DNA of 64,000 bases, taken from contig JAUIZM010000139.1 in NCBI GenBank assembly GCA_030848705.1, positions 92,707 through 156,706 on the forward strand. Direction: 5' to 3'. This document shows, piece by piece, positions 24,091 through 33,519 of this stretch. Origin of the DNA: Heracleum sosnowskyi. Taxonomy: Eukaryota; Streptophyta; Magnoliopsida; Apiales; Apiaceae. Made by a program: the position numbers and the translations under genes. The stretch's first letter is position 1, and each line of letters starts with the position of its first letter. The notes beneath the pieces are model-generated. The model was not told where the DNA came from, did no database searches, and saw only the letters and a list, made by a program, of their open reading frames with translations.

Positions 24091-26562
24091 ATGGTGAAGA
24101 AGGATGCAGGTGTAAAGATACCAGTTCTTGATAAGGACAATTACTTTCACTGGAAAGTAAAGATGCATTTACATCTCATGTCTATGGATGAGAGATATGT
24201 AGACTGCATTGAGAAAGGTCCACACGTTCCCATGAAGTTTGCATCTAGAATTGGAGTGCCAGATGATGCTCCTGATGTAGAAATTCCAAAACTTGTCTCA
24301 GAATGGACTATTGAAGATCTTGCAGAAATCCATAAAGATAAGAGAACCATGAACATTCTGTTTAATGGTTTGGAGCAAGAGATGTTTGACAATGTCATAA
24401 ACTGTACAACCTCCAAAGAAGTATGGGACACTGTCAGAACACTATGTGAAGGAACTGAGCAAGTAAGGGAGAACAAAATGCAACTCCTTATACAACAATA
24501 TGAGCACTTTCACTTTAAAGCTGGTGAAACCCTAAATGACATGTTTAGTAGGTTTCAAAAGCTTCTGAATGGATTAAAGTTGTATGGGAGAATCTACCAA
24601 ACTAAGGACTCAAACCTTAAATTTCTAAGAGCTCTTCCAAAAGAATGGAAGCCTATGACTGTTTCTCTAAGAAACACTCAAGAGTACAAAGACTACACTC
24701 TTGAAAGGCTTTATGGAACCTTGAAGACTTATGAGCTGGAAATGGAGGAAGATGAGGAAATTGAAAAGGTACAGAAGAAGGGTGGATCTATTGCATTGAT
24801 TGCATCTGTGAACCAACTGGAAGATGACACTGAAGAAGCTGCAAAGGCCACAACTAGTCGAGCTAGTTGTAGAAGTGATGTTAGCAAGGGTAAAGGTAAG
24901 ATGACAGAAGAAGAAGAACCAGAATCAACCAACTTGGATGACTTAGATGAGATTGATGAACACATTGCTTTTCTGTCAAGAAAATTCTCTAAGTTCAAGT
25001 TCAAGAGAAACTCAGAAGCAAGGCCACCAAGAAGAGACTTTCAACCTAACAAATCAAACTGGATTGAAAAGTCTAAATCTAAATGTTTCAATTGTGGAAT
25101 GCTTGGTCACTTTGCTGGAGACTGCAGAAAGCCCAAAGTTGAGAAGAGCAATAGGAAATTTGAGCCTGTTGATTATAAAAAGAAATACTTTGAACTTCTC
25201 AAGCAAAAAGAAAAGGCTTTCATGTCTCAGGAGTATGATTGGGCTGGTAATGGTGAAGATTCTGATGATGATGTTGAATATGTCAACTTGGCTCTTATGG
25301 CTAACAATCATGAGCAGGAAGCAAGCTCCTCAAGCAACCAGGTAACAATTACTAATCTTTCTGAGCTTTCTAAAGAGGAATGCGATAGTGCAGTAAATGA
25401 AATGTCTACTGTATTGTATAATTTGCGTGTTACTCTTAAATCACTTACCAAAGAGAATTCAAGAATAAAAGAGACTAATTTGCTCTTAAGTGATAGGAAT
25501 GCAATGTTAGAAGCACAGCTCATTGAATTTGAGAAAATGAGATGTGTTAGTAGGGATGCTAAGAAGGAACTTGAGAACGTGTTACAAAGGGAAGAAATTC
25601 TTAAGACACAACTTGAAATAGAACAAAGTGTGATTACTAAATGGAAAGATGCCAGGAATGTTGCTACCAACATCATTAATGTTCAAGGTATGGAATCTTT
25701 CTGTGAACAATCATGGAAAAAGAACAAAGAGAAACTAGGGTATGTTTGTGAAACCTTAGAATCAGAAACAGAGTCAACAAACAACAATGATCATTTGTTG
25801 AAGGTTGATATGTCAACGGAATGCAATGTTCCGTTGACAGATGAACCATCAACCGATCAGGGAGTTTCGTTGACAGACAAAAGAAAAGATAAACTCACTA
25901 GACTTAATGACAAGTATGGTCCTGTCACCAAGAACTTTGTTCAAGGTGAGTCTAGTAAATCAAAGAAAGTTGAGAAGCCTGTTGAGAGAGCTAATGTAGG
26001 TCACTTATCCAACAAGCAATTGAAAGATAAGTTAGAGAATGTTCAAGTTGAGGCTAAGGGAAATAAAAAGAATAACAGGAATGGCAAAGTAGGAATTAAC
26101 AAACACAACAATTACACACCTGATAAATATGCTCCTAGAAAGACATGTGTTAATTGTGGAAGTGTTAGTCATTTATCTACTAACTGCAAATCTGTTAAGA
26201 AGACTGTTAAAGTGAAAATTCCCAAGCCTGCAATGAATAGTTCCATGCCTACAATGCCTGTTATGCCTAACATGTTTGCTCCATATGCACAATTTCAAAA
26301 TCCATATGCCAGCATGCCATTTGTGTCTAATCCATACATGAATATGTTTAATGTGCCACAAATGCCATGGAATATGAATAACATGTTTGTTCCTCCAATT
26401 ATGCATGCTAAGAATGAAAGTGTGAGCAATCCTCAGAAATCAACACCAAGGATAAAGATTGATTTAAATCAATCTGAGCCCAAGGTGAAAAATGATATAA
26501 AAGGAAAAGCAAAGGCTAACAAAACAGGACCCAAGGAAACTTGGGTACCAAAATCGACTTGA
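24091..26562 (+). CDS. gag: Gag (nucleocapsid) protein of copy B, 823 aa
   Basis: Structural protein that forms the particle and packages the element RNA. It starts at ATG 24091 (MVKKDAGVK), the first good start after the PBS. Residues about 15-230 form the copia gag domain (YFHWKVKMHLHLM; LYGRIYQTKD). A CCHC knuckle lies at about 332 (CFNCGMLGHFAGDC). A Leu/Glu-rich coiled-coil-like stretch covers about 440-520 (LKSLTKENSRIKETNLLLSD). A second knuckle lies at about 686 (CVNCGSVSHLSTNC), then a Met/Pro/Asn-rich tail. The length and two separated knuckles are like the long gags of Sireviruses. The frame ends in TGA at 26562, 21 bases inside the pol frame, which is a different frame. Codons 574-595 hold an 11-bp perfect inverted repeat of the family motif. 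Confidence 0.95.
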   Translation: MVKKDAGVKIPVLDKDNYFHWKVKMHLHLMSMDERYVDCIEKGPHVPMKFASRIGVPDDAPDVEIPKLVSEWTIEDLAEIHKDKRTMNILFNGLEQEMFDNVINCTTSKEVWDTVRTLCEGTEQVRENKMQLLIQQYEHFHFKAGETLNDMFSRFQKLLNGLKLYGRIYQTKDSNLKFLRALPKEWKPMTVSLRNTQEYKDYTLERLYGTLKTYELEMEEDEEIEKVQKKGGSIALIASVNQLEDDTEEAAKATTSRASCRSDVSKGKGKMTEEEEPESTNLDDLDEIDEHIAFLSRKFSKFKFKRNSEARPPRRDFQPNKSNWIEKSKSKCFNCGMLGHFAGDCRKPKVEKSNRKFEPVDYKKKYFELLKQKEKAFMSQEYDWAGNGEDSDDDVEYVNLALMANNHEQEASSSSNQVTITNLSELSKEECDSAVNEMSTVLYNLRVTLKSLTKENSRIKETNLLLSDRNAMLEAQLIEFEKMRCVSRDAKKELENVLQREEILKTQLEIEQSVITKWKDARNVATNIINVQGMESFCEQSWKKNKEKLGYVCETLESETESTNNNDHLLKVDMSTECNVPLTDEPSTDQGVSLTDKRKDKLTRLNDKYGPVTKNFVQGESSKSKKVEKPVERANVGHLSNKQLKDKLENVQVEAKGNKKNNRNGKVGINKHNNYTPDKYAPRKTCVNCGSVSHLSTNCKSVKKTVKVKIPKPAMNSSMPTMPVMPNMFAPYAQFQNPYASMPFVSNPYMNMFNVPQMPWNMNNMFVPPIMHAKNESVSNPQKSTPRIKIDLNQSEPKVKNDIKGKAKANKTGPKETWVPKST

Positions 26563-29500
26563 TTTGGTTCTATTGTGTGCAGGGAGACAAAAGGAATCTT
26601 TGGTACTTGGATAGTGGTTGTTCAAGACACATGACTGGTGATTCTACCCTGCTCACAGAGTTTCAGGAAAGAGCTGGCCCTTGTATTGCTTTTGGAGATG
26701 ACAGCAAAGGCTACACAAAGGGATATGGCTTGATTTCAAAAGAGAATGTCATCATAGATGAGGTTGCATTGGTGGATGGTCTTAAGCACAACTTGCTTAG
26801 TATCAGCCAACTTTGTGACAAAGGATTTTTAGTTACTTTTTCTAAAGAATCCTGTGTTGTTTCTAAAGGAGGAAACAACAATGTGGTAATGACTGGATTC
26901 AGAAGAGGGAATGTGTACATTGCTGACTTTAGTAGCACAAGTCCAGAAACTATCACTTGTCTTTTCAGCAAGGCAAGCAAGGATGAAAGTTGGCTATGGC
27001 ACAAGAAATTATCTCATCTGAACTTTAAAGTTATGAATGATTTGGTGAGGAAAGATCTTGCTAGAGGAATTCCACAAGTGGAGTTTTCCAAGGATGGTTT
27101 GTGTGATGCCTGTCAAAAGGGGAAACAAAAGAAGGCATCATTCAAAAGCAAGACAGAGTCATCAATTGTCCATCATCTTGAGTTGCTTCATATGGATTTG
27201 TTTGGCCCTGTAAATGTCATGTCTATTTCAAAGAAGAAATATTGTCTTGTGATTGTTGATGATTTTTCTAGATTTACATGGACTTTCTTTTTGCTCTCCA
27301 AGGATGAGGCAAGTGAAATCATTATCAATCACATCAAGATGGTAAACAATCATCCTGACTTGAAAGTAAGAAGGATTAGGAGTGACAATGGGACAGAATT
27401 CAAGAATTCAAGCATGAAGGTGTTCTGTGAAGAAAATGGTATTTTGCATGAGTTTTCAGCAGCAAGGACACCACAGCAAAATGGTGTAGTTGAAAGGAAA
27501 AACAGAACACTTATTGAAGCTGCAAGGACAATGCTAGATGAATCAAAGTTACCAACTTATTTTTGGGCCGAGGCAGTTAATACAGCTTGCTTCACTCAGA
27601 ATATTTCTTTGATTAATCAGGCCAAAGGAATGACCCCTTATCAGCTACTCAAAAGAAAGAAGCCACTATTGGATTTTCTTCATGTCTTTGGATGCAAGTG
27701 CTTTGTTCTGAGAAATCAAGCTGAGCATTTGGGGAAATTTGAAGCAAAGGCAGATGAAGCAATATTTGTGGGTTATGCAGCAGGGAAAGCCTACAGAGTC
27801 TACAATCTCAGAACCAACATTGTTATGGAATCTGTACATGTTGTTTTTGATGATCTCAAAATTCAGGGTCTCTGTGATGAAGGTTTCCATGAAAGTCTTT
27901 CTTTTGAGAATGAGGAAGGAGAACAAATGGATCATGATAAGACTATTGAGAAACAGTCCAAAGTTGTTGTATCTAGCACAGATGAAAGCAGCAGTGAAGA
28001 TGAAATTGCTGCATTAAGATTGAAAAGAATAGCTGCTAGTAGGCCAAATGGTCATTCTGTTGACAGTCAGAATGAGCGTTTCGTTGACAGTCAAAATGGT
28101 CATTCCGTTGACAGTCACAGAAATGCTTCCAGGAGTGATCAATTAGGGACAACAAACTCAGGGGGAGTTTCTCAAGGACAAATATCTATTCTAGGCAATC
28201 ATGATCATGAAGCTACTTCTTCAAGAGCAAATCTACCTCCCTCAAGGAAATGGACTAAAGATCATCCCTTTGAACTTATTATAGGTGATGTGTCTTCAAA
28301 AGTCCAAACTAGAAGAGCAACTCAAGAAGAATGTCTATATAGCAGCTTTCTGTCTCAAGATGAGCCAAAGAAAGTTGAGGATGCACTTCTAGATCCAGAT
28401 TGGGTCTTGGCTATGCAAGAAGAGCTAAACCAATTTGAAAGGAACAATGTTTGGAAGCTGGTGCCCAAGCCTAAGGACAGGAGTGTCATAGGCACAAAAT
28501 GGGTGTTCAGAAATAAGATGGATGAAAATGGCATAGTCACAAGGAACAAAGCTAGATTGGTTGCAAAAGGCTACTCACAGGAAGAAGGAATTGATTTTGA
28601 TGAAACCTTTGCTCCTGTTGCAAGACTAGAAGCAATAAGGATTTTCCTAGCCTATGCAGCCCATGCCAATTTCAAGGTCTATCAAATGGATGTGAAGAGT
28701 GCTTTTCTAAATGGGGAATTGGAAGAGGAGGTGTATGTAAGTCAACCTCCTGGTTTTGAAGATGATGATTTTCCAGAATATGTATACTTCCTCCTCAAAG
28801 CACTCTATGGTTTGAAACAAGCACCTAGAGCCTGGTATGACACACTTTCACAGTTCCTCCTTGAGAATCACTTCACTAGAGGTACTGTAGATAAAACTCT
28901 TTTTCATAGGATTGTGAATGGCTCTACAATACTTGTTCAAATATATGTAGATGACATAATTTTTGGGTCTACAGATGAAAAACTTTGTCAAAAGTTTGCC
29001 AAGCTTATGCAAAGTAAGTATGAAATGAGCATGATGGGAGAGTTAACTTATTTTCTTGGTCTTCAAGTAAAGCAAGTTAATGAAGGCATTTTCATTAGTC
29101 AAACCAAGTACATTAATGATTTGTTAAAGAGGTTTAACTTAATGGAATGCTCTCCTGCCAAAACACCCATGCCTACTGCCACCAAACTTGAATTGAATAC
29201 TAAGGAAAAATCTGTGGACATTTCAAGTTACAGAGGCATGGTTGGCTCACTTTTATATTTAACAGCTAGTAGACCTGATATTATGTTTGCTACATGTCTA
29301 TGTGCTAGATTTCAGGCTGATCCTAGGGAATCCCATTTAGTTGCTATTAAAAAAAAATTCAGATATCTCAAAGGAACACCAAACCTTGGCATTTGGTATC
29401 CTAGAGAATCTGGTTTTGAACTAATTGGTTATTCAGATGCAGATTATGCAGGATGTAAAATTGACAGGAAAAGCACAACAGGAACCTGTCAATTTCTAGG

Positions 29501-29888
29501 AAACAAGCTTGTATCATGGTTCAGCAAGAAACAAAACTCAGTTTCCACCTCCACAGCTGAGGCTGAGTATATTGCAGCTGGAAGTTGTTGTGCACAGATT
29601 TTATGGATGAAAAATCAACTACTTGATTATGGAATAAGAGTTGAGAAAATTCCTATTTTCTGTGACAACACTAGTGCCATTGCCATTACTGAGAATCCAG
29701 TGCAGCATTCAAGGACCAAGCACATTGACATCAAGTACCACTTTATTAGAGAACATGTTATGAATGGTACTGTGGAGTTACATTTTGTTCCAAGTGAACA
29801 ACAACTTGCAGACATCTTTACCAAGCCACTTGATGAATCCACATTCTCAAGATTAGTAAGTGAGCTAGGTATGCTAAATTTCTCTTAA
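26541..29888 (+). CDS. pol: Pol polyprotein of copy B (protease, integrase, RT, RNase H), ~1115 aa
   Basis: Processes and reverse-transcribes the element and integrates the cDNA. Domains in copia order: protease at about residue 24 (DSGCSRHMTG); GAG-pre-integrase (WHKKLSHLNF, CDACQKGKQ) at about 150-195; integrase catalytic core (MDLFGPV, RSDNGTEF, PQQNGVVERKNRTLIE) at about 215-330; reverse transcriptase from about 640, active site YVDD at 802; RNase H with SDADYAGC, STAEAEYIA and CDNTSAIA at about 960-1060. No stop interrupts it. It overlaps gag in another frame and has no obvious own ATG at the start, so expression needs frameshifting, reinitiation or splicing. The sequence TTCTATTGTGTGCAG just before the protease resembles a splice acceptor. 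Between integrase and RT a short VDS-type repeat encodes three family motifs. Confidence 0.96.
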   Translation: MGTKIDLIWFYCVQGDKRNLWYLDSGCSRHMTGDSTLLTEFQERAGPCIAFGDDSKGYTKGYGLISKENVIIDEVALVDGLKHNLLSISQLCDKGFLVTFSKESCVVSKGGNNNVVMTGFRRGNVYIADFSSTSPETITCLFSKASKDESWLWHKKLSHLNFKVMNDLVRKDLARGIPQVEFSKDGLCDACQKGKQKKASFKSKTESSIVHHLELLHMDLFGPVNVMSISKKKYCLVIVDDFSRFTWTFFLLSKDEASEIIINHIKMVNNHPDLKVRRIRSDNGTEFKNSSMKVFCEENGILHEFSAARTPQQNGVVERKNRTLIEAARTMLDESKLPTYFWAEAVNTACFTQNISLINQAKGMTPYQLLKRKKPLLDFLHVFGCKCFVLRNQAEHLGKFEAKADEAIFVGYAAGKAYRVYNLRTNIVMESVHVVFDDLKIQGLCDEGFHESLSFENEEGEQMDHDKTIEKQSKVVVSSTDESSSEDEIAALRLKRIAASRPNGHSVDSQNERFVDSQNGHSVDSHRNASRSDQLGTTNSGGVSQGQISILGNHDHEATSSRANLPPSRKWTKDHPFELIIGDVSSKVQTRRATQEECLYSSFLSQDEPKKVEDALLDPDWVLAMQEELNQFERNNVWKLVPKPKDRSVIGTKWVFRNKMDENGIVTRNKARLVAKGYSQEEGIDFDETFAPVARLEAIRIFLAYAAHANFKVYQMDVKSAFLNGELEEEVYVSQPPGFEDDDFPEYVYFLLKALYGLKQAPRAWYDTLSQFLLENHFTRGTVDKTLFHRIVNGSTILVQIYVDDIIFGSTDEKLCQKFAKLMQSKYEMSMMGELTYFLGLQVKQVNEGIFISQTKYINDLLKRFNLMECSPAKTPMPTATKLELNTKEKSVDISSYRGMVGSLLYLTASRPDIMFATCLCARFQADPRESHLVAIKKKFRYLKGTPNLGIWYPRESGFELIGYSDADYAGCKIDRKSTTGTCQFLGNKLVSWFSKKQNSVSTSTAEAEYIAAGSCCAQILWMKNQLLDYGIRVEKIPIFCDNTSAIAITENPVQHSRTKHIDIKYHFIREHVMNGTVELHFVPSEQQLADIFTKPLDESTFSRLVSELGMLNFS

Positions 29889-30424
29889 TTATTTTGAGAT
29901 TTTTGCAAGTTAAAATGCAACCAGGAACTTGCTATAATTTTTCTGTGAATTGATTTTCTCAGGAAAAGGTGAAATTTTGTCTAAGTCAAAATTACTATGT
30001 CAACGAAACGCACCATTCCGTTGACAGTCTTAGCATTTTTCTGGGTGTTTCGTTGATAGTTCTTTTATATCAACGAAACGCGGCTTTATCAACGAAATAA
30101 GACGGGAATTTAACCGCCCAATCTGATTCGTTGATGTAGCGCTTTTTAATCTGAACCGTTGAAATTTCACGTTCTTTATCACGATCTATACATACACCCC
30201 TGTAAGCATAAATCGTGGTAATATTTAATTCTAACGGTTACTTTTTAAGCCAATCAGGTAATTTAGATTAATTATTGGACTTAATTTCTGAGAATTTTTG
30301 GGGGAGTATGTAAGAAATTTTAATTTCTTTATTTCATTTCTACCTGTTCTCAAAAATTCCAAAAGTTTTTCTATCTTCTTCTCTCTAACAAGCAATACAG
30401 CTCGAAGCTTTTCCTCACTCAACA
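29889..30424 (+). promoter_or_regulatory. Spacer between pol and accessory ORFs of copy B, possible internal promoter
   Basis: Non-coding. About seven family motifs in both orientations lie at 29998-30165. A TATA-like CTATACATAC (30185) and a pyrimidine-rich leader (TCTATCTTCTTCTCTCTAAC, about 30370) precede the ATG at 30425, whose context AACAATGGC is good for plants. These could serve a separate transcript for the accessory ORFs or a splice acceptor region. No experiment supports either. Confidence 0.35.
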
Positions 30425-33400
30425 ATGGCACCCATAGTCAAGCTTATGTCTGCTGGTGGGTTCATCTATGAGAAGAACAATTCCATTCCATTTGTCGTTA
30501 AGGAGAGTCCGAACAGCATCTTTTTCAAAATGATGGATTTCATGAGGAACTGTAAGTTGAGCTATGCGATGTTTCACTCTACACCACTCTACAATGAAGT
30601 AATCGAGGAGATTTGGACCTCATGTGAGTATAGTGGAACAAACGGCACACTGCAATTCACTCTTCAAGGTAATGAGTACATAGTTAATTCTGATGTTTTG
30701 CAAGCATGTTTACATATTCCTGATAATAACTGTGATGCTTTGCCTTCTAACACTGAAATAACTACCATGCTAAATTCTATAAACTACTCTTTGCCTACTG
30801 ATAACTTGGGTAAGATAATTAGGAGAGGTTTGGTTAGGGAATACAGTTATTTAGCTGATGCATTCATTAAGGTCTTTTCTGGAAAGATTAGTAATTTTGA
30901 TGCATTAACTAACTCTATGTTAATTCTCCTAACCATGCTTCTAACTGATAGATATTACAACTTTAGCACCCAACTTATGTATGAAATTGGTGCTAAGTTG
31001 GGTGATAAGGCAAATAGGAAGAAAAATATCTATTATGCAAGGTTTCTGATGATGCTAGCTAATCATGTTAGTCCAGCACCATTAGTTATCTCTAACCCTA
31101 CTGCCAGGTTTGAGTGCTTTGTGCAAGAAAAGAGAGTATTGACAGACATACTGAGGCTGAACCACAATGGTGATGTTCCAGTGGTGTATCTGCCAATCAT
31201 TGAGGTAACTACTGCTATCCCTGTTAGTATAGTTGTTACTTCCATTGTTTCATCCAATCCAGTTGCTATGGAGTCTGTAGCTGTGACCCAACAGGCTCCT
31301 GCCCCAGCAACAAAACCAAAATCTAAGAAATCCTCCAAGCCAACCTCAGGTGCTTCTCAAAAGGCACCTGTTGTAAAAACTACCACACAACCTAAGGGGA
31401 GTGAGTCTGGAGTTGTGAGAGGTGAGGGAAGGGGTGAAAGTCAAAGAAACCCCAAGGATAAGGAAGGTGAGGTAAGTGTTTCCCAGCCTAGCCCCATTGT
31501 GTCTTCCCAACAAGGCACAATGAGTAAAATGGATTTAAGCACAAGTCTAATTGCATCCTCCCAAAAGGATGTAATTATTGAAACAAGCTCTCAACCTAGA
31601 GCACAGTCCAAAAGGGTAAGGGACACTTCAAGCCCACAGTCTACATTTTCCCAATACCAAAGGAGAGTGAAGCAAAAGTCCAAGGGTTCACAGGGTGCAC
31701 ACACACTGGAAGCAACACTTCCAGTTTCTCAAATTCAGTTTGATGTAACCCCTATCATTACTCTGGGGTTACAGTCCCATTCTCTAAACATCAATCTTGA
31801 ATTATCTCCATCAAATTCACCAACTCTATCTCTAGATGTGGACATGATCCATACATCTATTCCTGATTCTCCAACTCTAATCTTGGAGAAGCCCCACTCT
31901 GAAGCTGGTGGCCATCACTTGTTAAGTGATTTGTTGGGCCATCAACCAATTTTTTATGAAGTTGCAAGGGGATCTGTGGACCAAACTCTCAAATCAATCA
32001 CCACAGACTCTATTGTAACTTCTCATTCTCAAAGTGCTTTCTTGACTTCATCAACGAAACAGTCTATTTCGTTGACAAGTGTTTCTCCATCAACGGTATC
32101 CATACCGTTGACAGTTCAAACTACCATTCCGTTGATAGGTCATTCTACACCCCTTATTGAAAATCTAGTTGTTTCCACAACTAGTGTAGATGACCTGGTG
32201 GTAGTTGAGACACTTTTAGGATTGAGAGGGAGTGAAACTGAGAGGCTGGCTTGCAGCCAGGCAAAAGGAGAGAATGAGAGTGAGAGGCTGGCTATTTCTT
32301 CCAGCCAGGCAAAAGGAGAGATTGAGAGTTCCACCTTAGTAGGTGAAGGTGAGGGTGTGAGAGGTGTGAGCCATGGGGAGCCCATGATGCAAGAAAATAG
32401 AGGAGAGAGAGAAGGGACTACAGGAGTCATAAGGGAGGAAGCAGCCATTGCTAGTGAGTCAATGGAGGTCAATGAGGGAGAAAGGGAACTTACTTTCCAA
32501 GAGCATTATCAACAAACTCTGGATAGTATTTCTCTGGATCCTGAGACCTTTACTCATCCTGTGTCAGCCTATCAAGTTTTGGCTCAACAGGGCAATGTGG
32601 AGGCAGAGAGGTCACTACAACTAATTCATACAACTGCATCAATGCAAAGAGCAAAGGATGCCTTGACCAATCTATCTCCAGCAGCTGCAGCAAGTGGTGA
32701 GTTTGATTTCTCTGATGATGAGGACAACTTTGGTGACAATCAGGTGGCCACTACTTCACAGACTGGGACTTCTGTGGTGCCTCCTACACCAAACTGGCTT
32801 TCTCAAGATTTACAAGGAAGGATCTCCCTGGATGCTGCAATCACAAGGCAGTACAATGAGGCCTATCTGGCTCATGAGTCTGCAAATGCAAATGACAAGA
32901 AATTCTACAAGGCTGTTATGGATTCACTGGAAATCCAAAGGCTACAGATGATGCAGACAAGGATTGAGGCTAGAGAAATCAAGGACTCAATTAGCAATCT
33001 CAAGGATGCTAATGACAGGAGGCTAGATGAAAAGCTTCCTCTTCTCACTGTGTCCAAGATGAACAGGTTTTTCTCTAAGGAACCTGAGGTGGCTACCTCC
33101 TTGAAGACTCTCTCTTCTAGAGTGGACAAGGTGGAAGCTACTCTATCTCAGATGCAAAAGGAACAGGAGAAGAAGACACAACTGTTGGCCCAGCTAGTGG
33201 CAGCTCAAGGACTCCCAGTCATCTCTCTTGATGATAACAAAAAGGGGGAGAAATCTAAGGAGCTAGACATTCAAATCACAAAGGTTATGGTCCCAGCCAT
33301 TTCCCTGCCAAAGGAGCCACTAGCTATGGGGGAGTCAGGTAAAGCTAAACTGGACAGCATTGACCTGATTCAGCAAGCTTCTATGAAGCTACAGCTTGCT

Positions 33401-33430
33401 GAACAAATAAAGACCACTGGTCCAGGATAG
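30425..33430 (+). CDS. Accessory (env-position) ORF 1 of copy B, 1001 aa
   Basis: A long uninterrupted ORF after pol on the element's sense strand; Sireviruses are known for additional ORFs in this place, sometimes called env-like. Residues 1-230 look globular (FKMMDFMRNCKLSYAMFHST; GNEYIVNSDVLQACLHIP). About 270-770 is low-complexity, rich in Ser, Thr, Pro and Gln, with family motifs encoded at about 540-580. The C-terminal part is helical and charged, with a probable coiled coil (SSRVDKVEATLSQMQKEQEK). I see no convincing signal peptide or membrane span, so an envelope role is not supported. Function unknown. The next ORF follows in another frame without a gap, so the two may once have been one. 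Confidence 0.8.
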   Translation: MAPIVKLMSAGGFIYEKNNSIPFVVKESPNSIFFKMMDFMRNCKLSYAMFHSTPLYNEVIEEIWTSCEYSGTNGTLQFTLQGNEYIVNSDVLQACLHIPDNNCDALPSNTEITTMLNSINYSLPTDNLGKIIRRGLVREYSYLADAFIKVFSGKISNFDALTNSMLILLTMLLTDRYYNFSTQLMYEIGAKLGDKANRKKNIYYARFLMMLANHVSPAPLVISNPTARFECFVQEKRVLTDILRLNHNGDVPVVYLPIIEVTTAIPVSIVVTSIVSSNPVAMESVAVTQQAPAPATKPKSKKSSKPTSGASQKAPVVKTTTQPKGSESGVVRGEGRGESQRNPKDKEGEVSVSQPSPIVSSQQGTMSKMDLSTSLIASSQKDVIIETSSQPRAQSKRVRDTSSPQSTFSQYQRRVKQKSKGSQGAHTLEATLPVSQIQFDVTPIITLGLQSHSLNINLELSPSNSPTLSLDVDMIHTSIPDSPTLILEKPHSEAGGHHLLSDLLGHQPIFYEVARGSVDQTLKSITTDSIVTSHSQSAFLTSSTKQSISLTSVSPSTVSIPLTVQTTIPLIGHSTPLIENLVVSTTSVDDLVVVETLLGLRGSETERLACSQAKGENESERLAISSSQAKGEIESSTLVGEGEGVRGVSHGEPMMQENRGEREGTTGVIREEAAIASESMEVNEGERELTFQEHYQQTLDSISLDPETFTHPVSAYQVLAQQGNVEAERSLQLIHTTASMQRAKDALTNLSPAAAASGEFDFSDDEDNFGDNQVATTSQTGTSVVPPTPNWLSQDLQGRISLDAAITRQYNEAYLAHESANANDKKFYKAVMDSLEIQRLQMMQTRIEAREIKDSISNLKDANDRRLDEKLPLLTVSKMNRFFSKEPEVATSLKTLSSRVDKVEATLSQMQKEQEKKTQLLAQLVAAQGLPVISLDDNKKGEKSKELDIQITKVMVPAISLPKEPLAMGESGKAKLDSIDLIQQASMKLQLAEQIKTTGPG

Positions 33431-33519
33431 ATGAAAGAATCAAGAAGTTAGCTGGTACTGAAAAGAGTTCAAATCCATCAACGGATCAAGCTTCTTCTAC
33501 AGAGCCATCAACGAATGCC

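Noticed and set aside
25308..25676. Antisense ORFs across gag and pol of copies A and B
   Set aside because: They mirror sense coding sequence and lack any domain; shadows of the sense frames.
30425..33430. True envelope glycoprotein gene
   Set aside because: Position fits an env-like ORF, but I see no signal peptide, membrane anchor or cysteine pattern. Kept as accessory ORF of unknown function.
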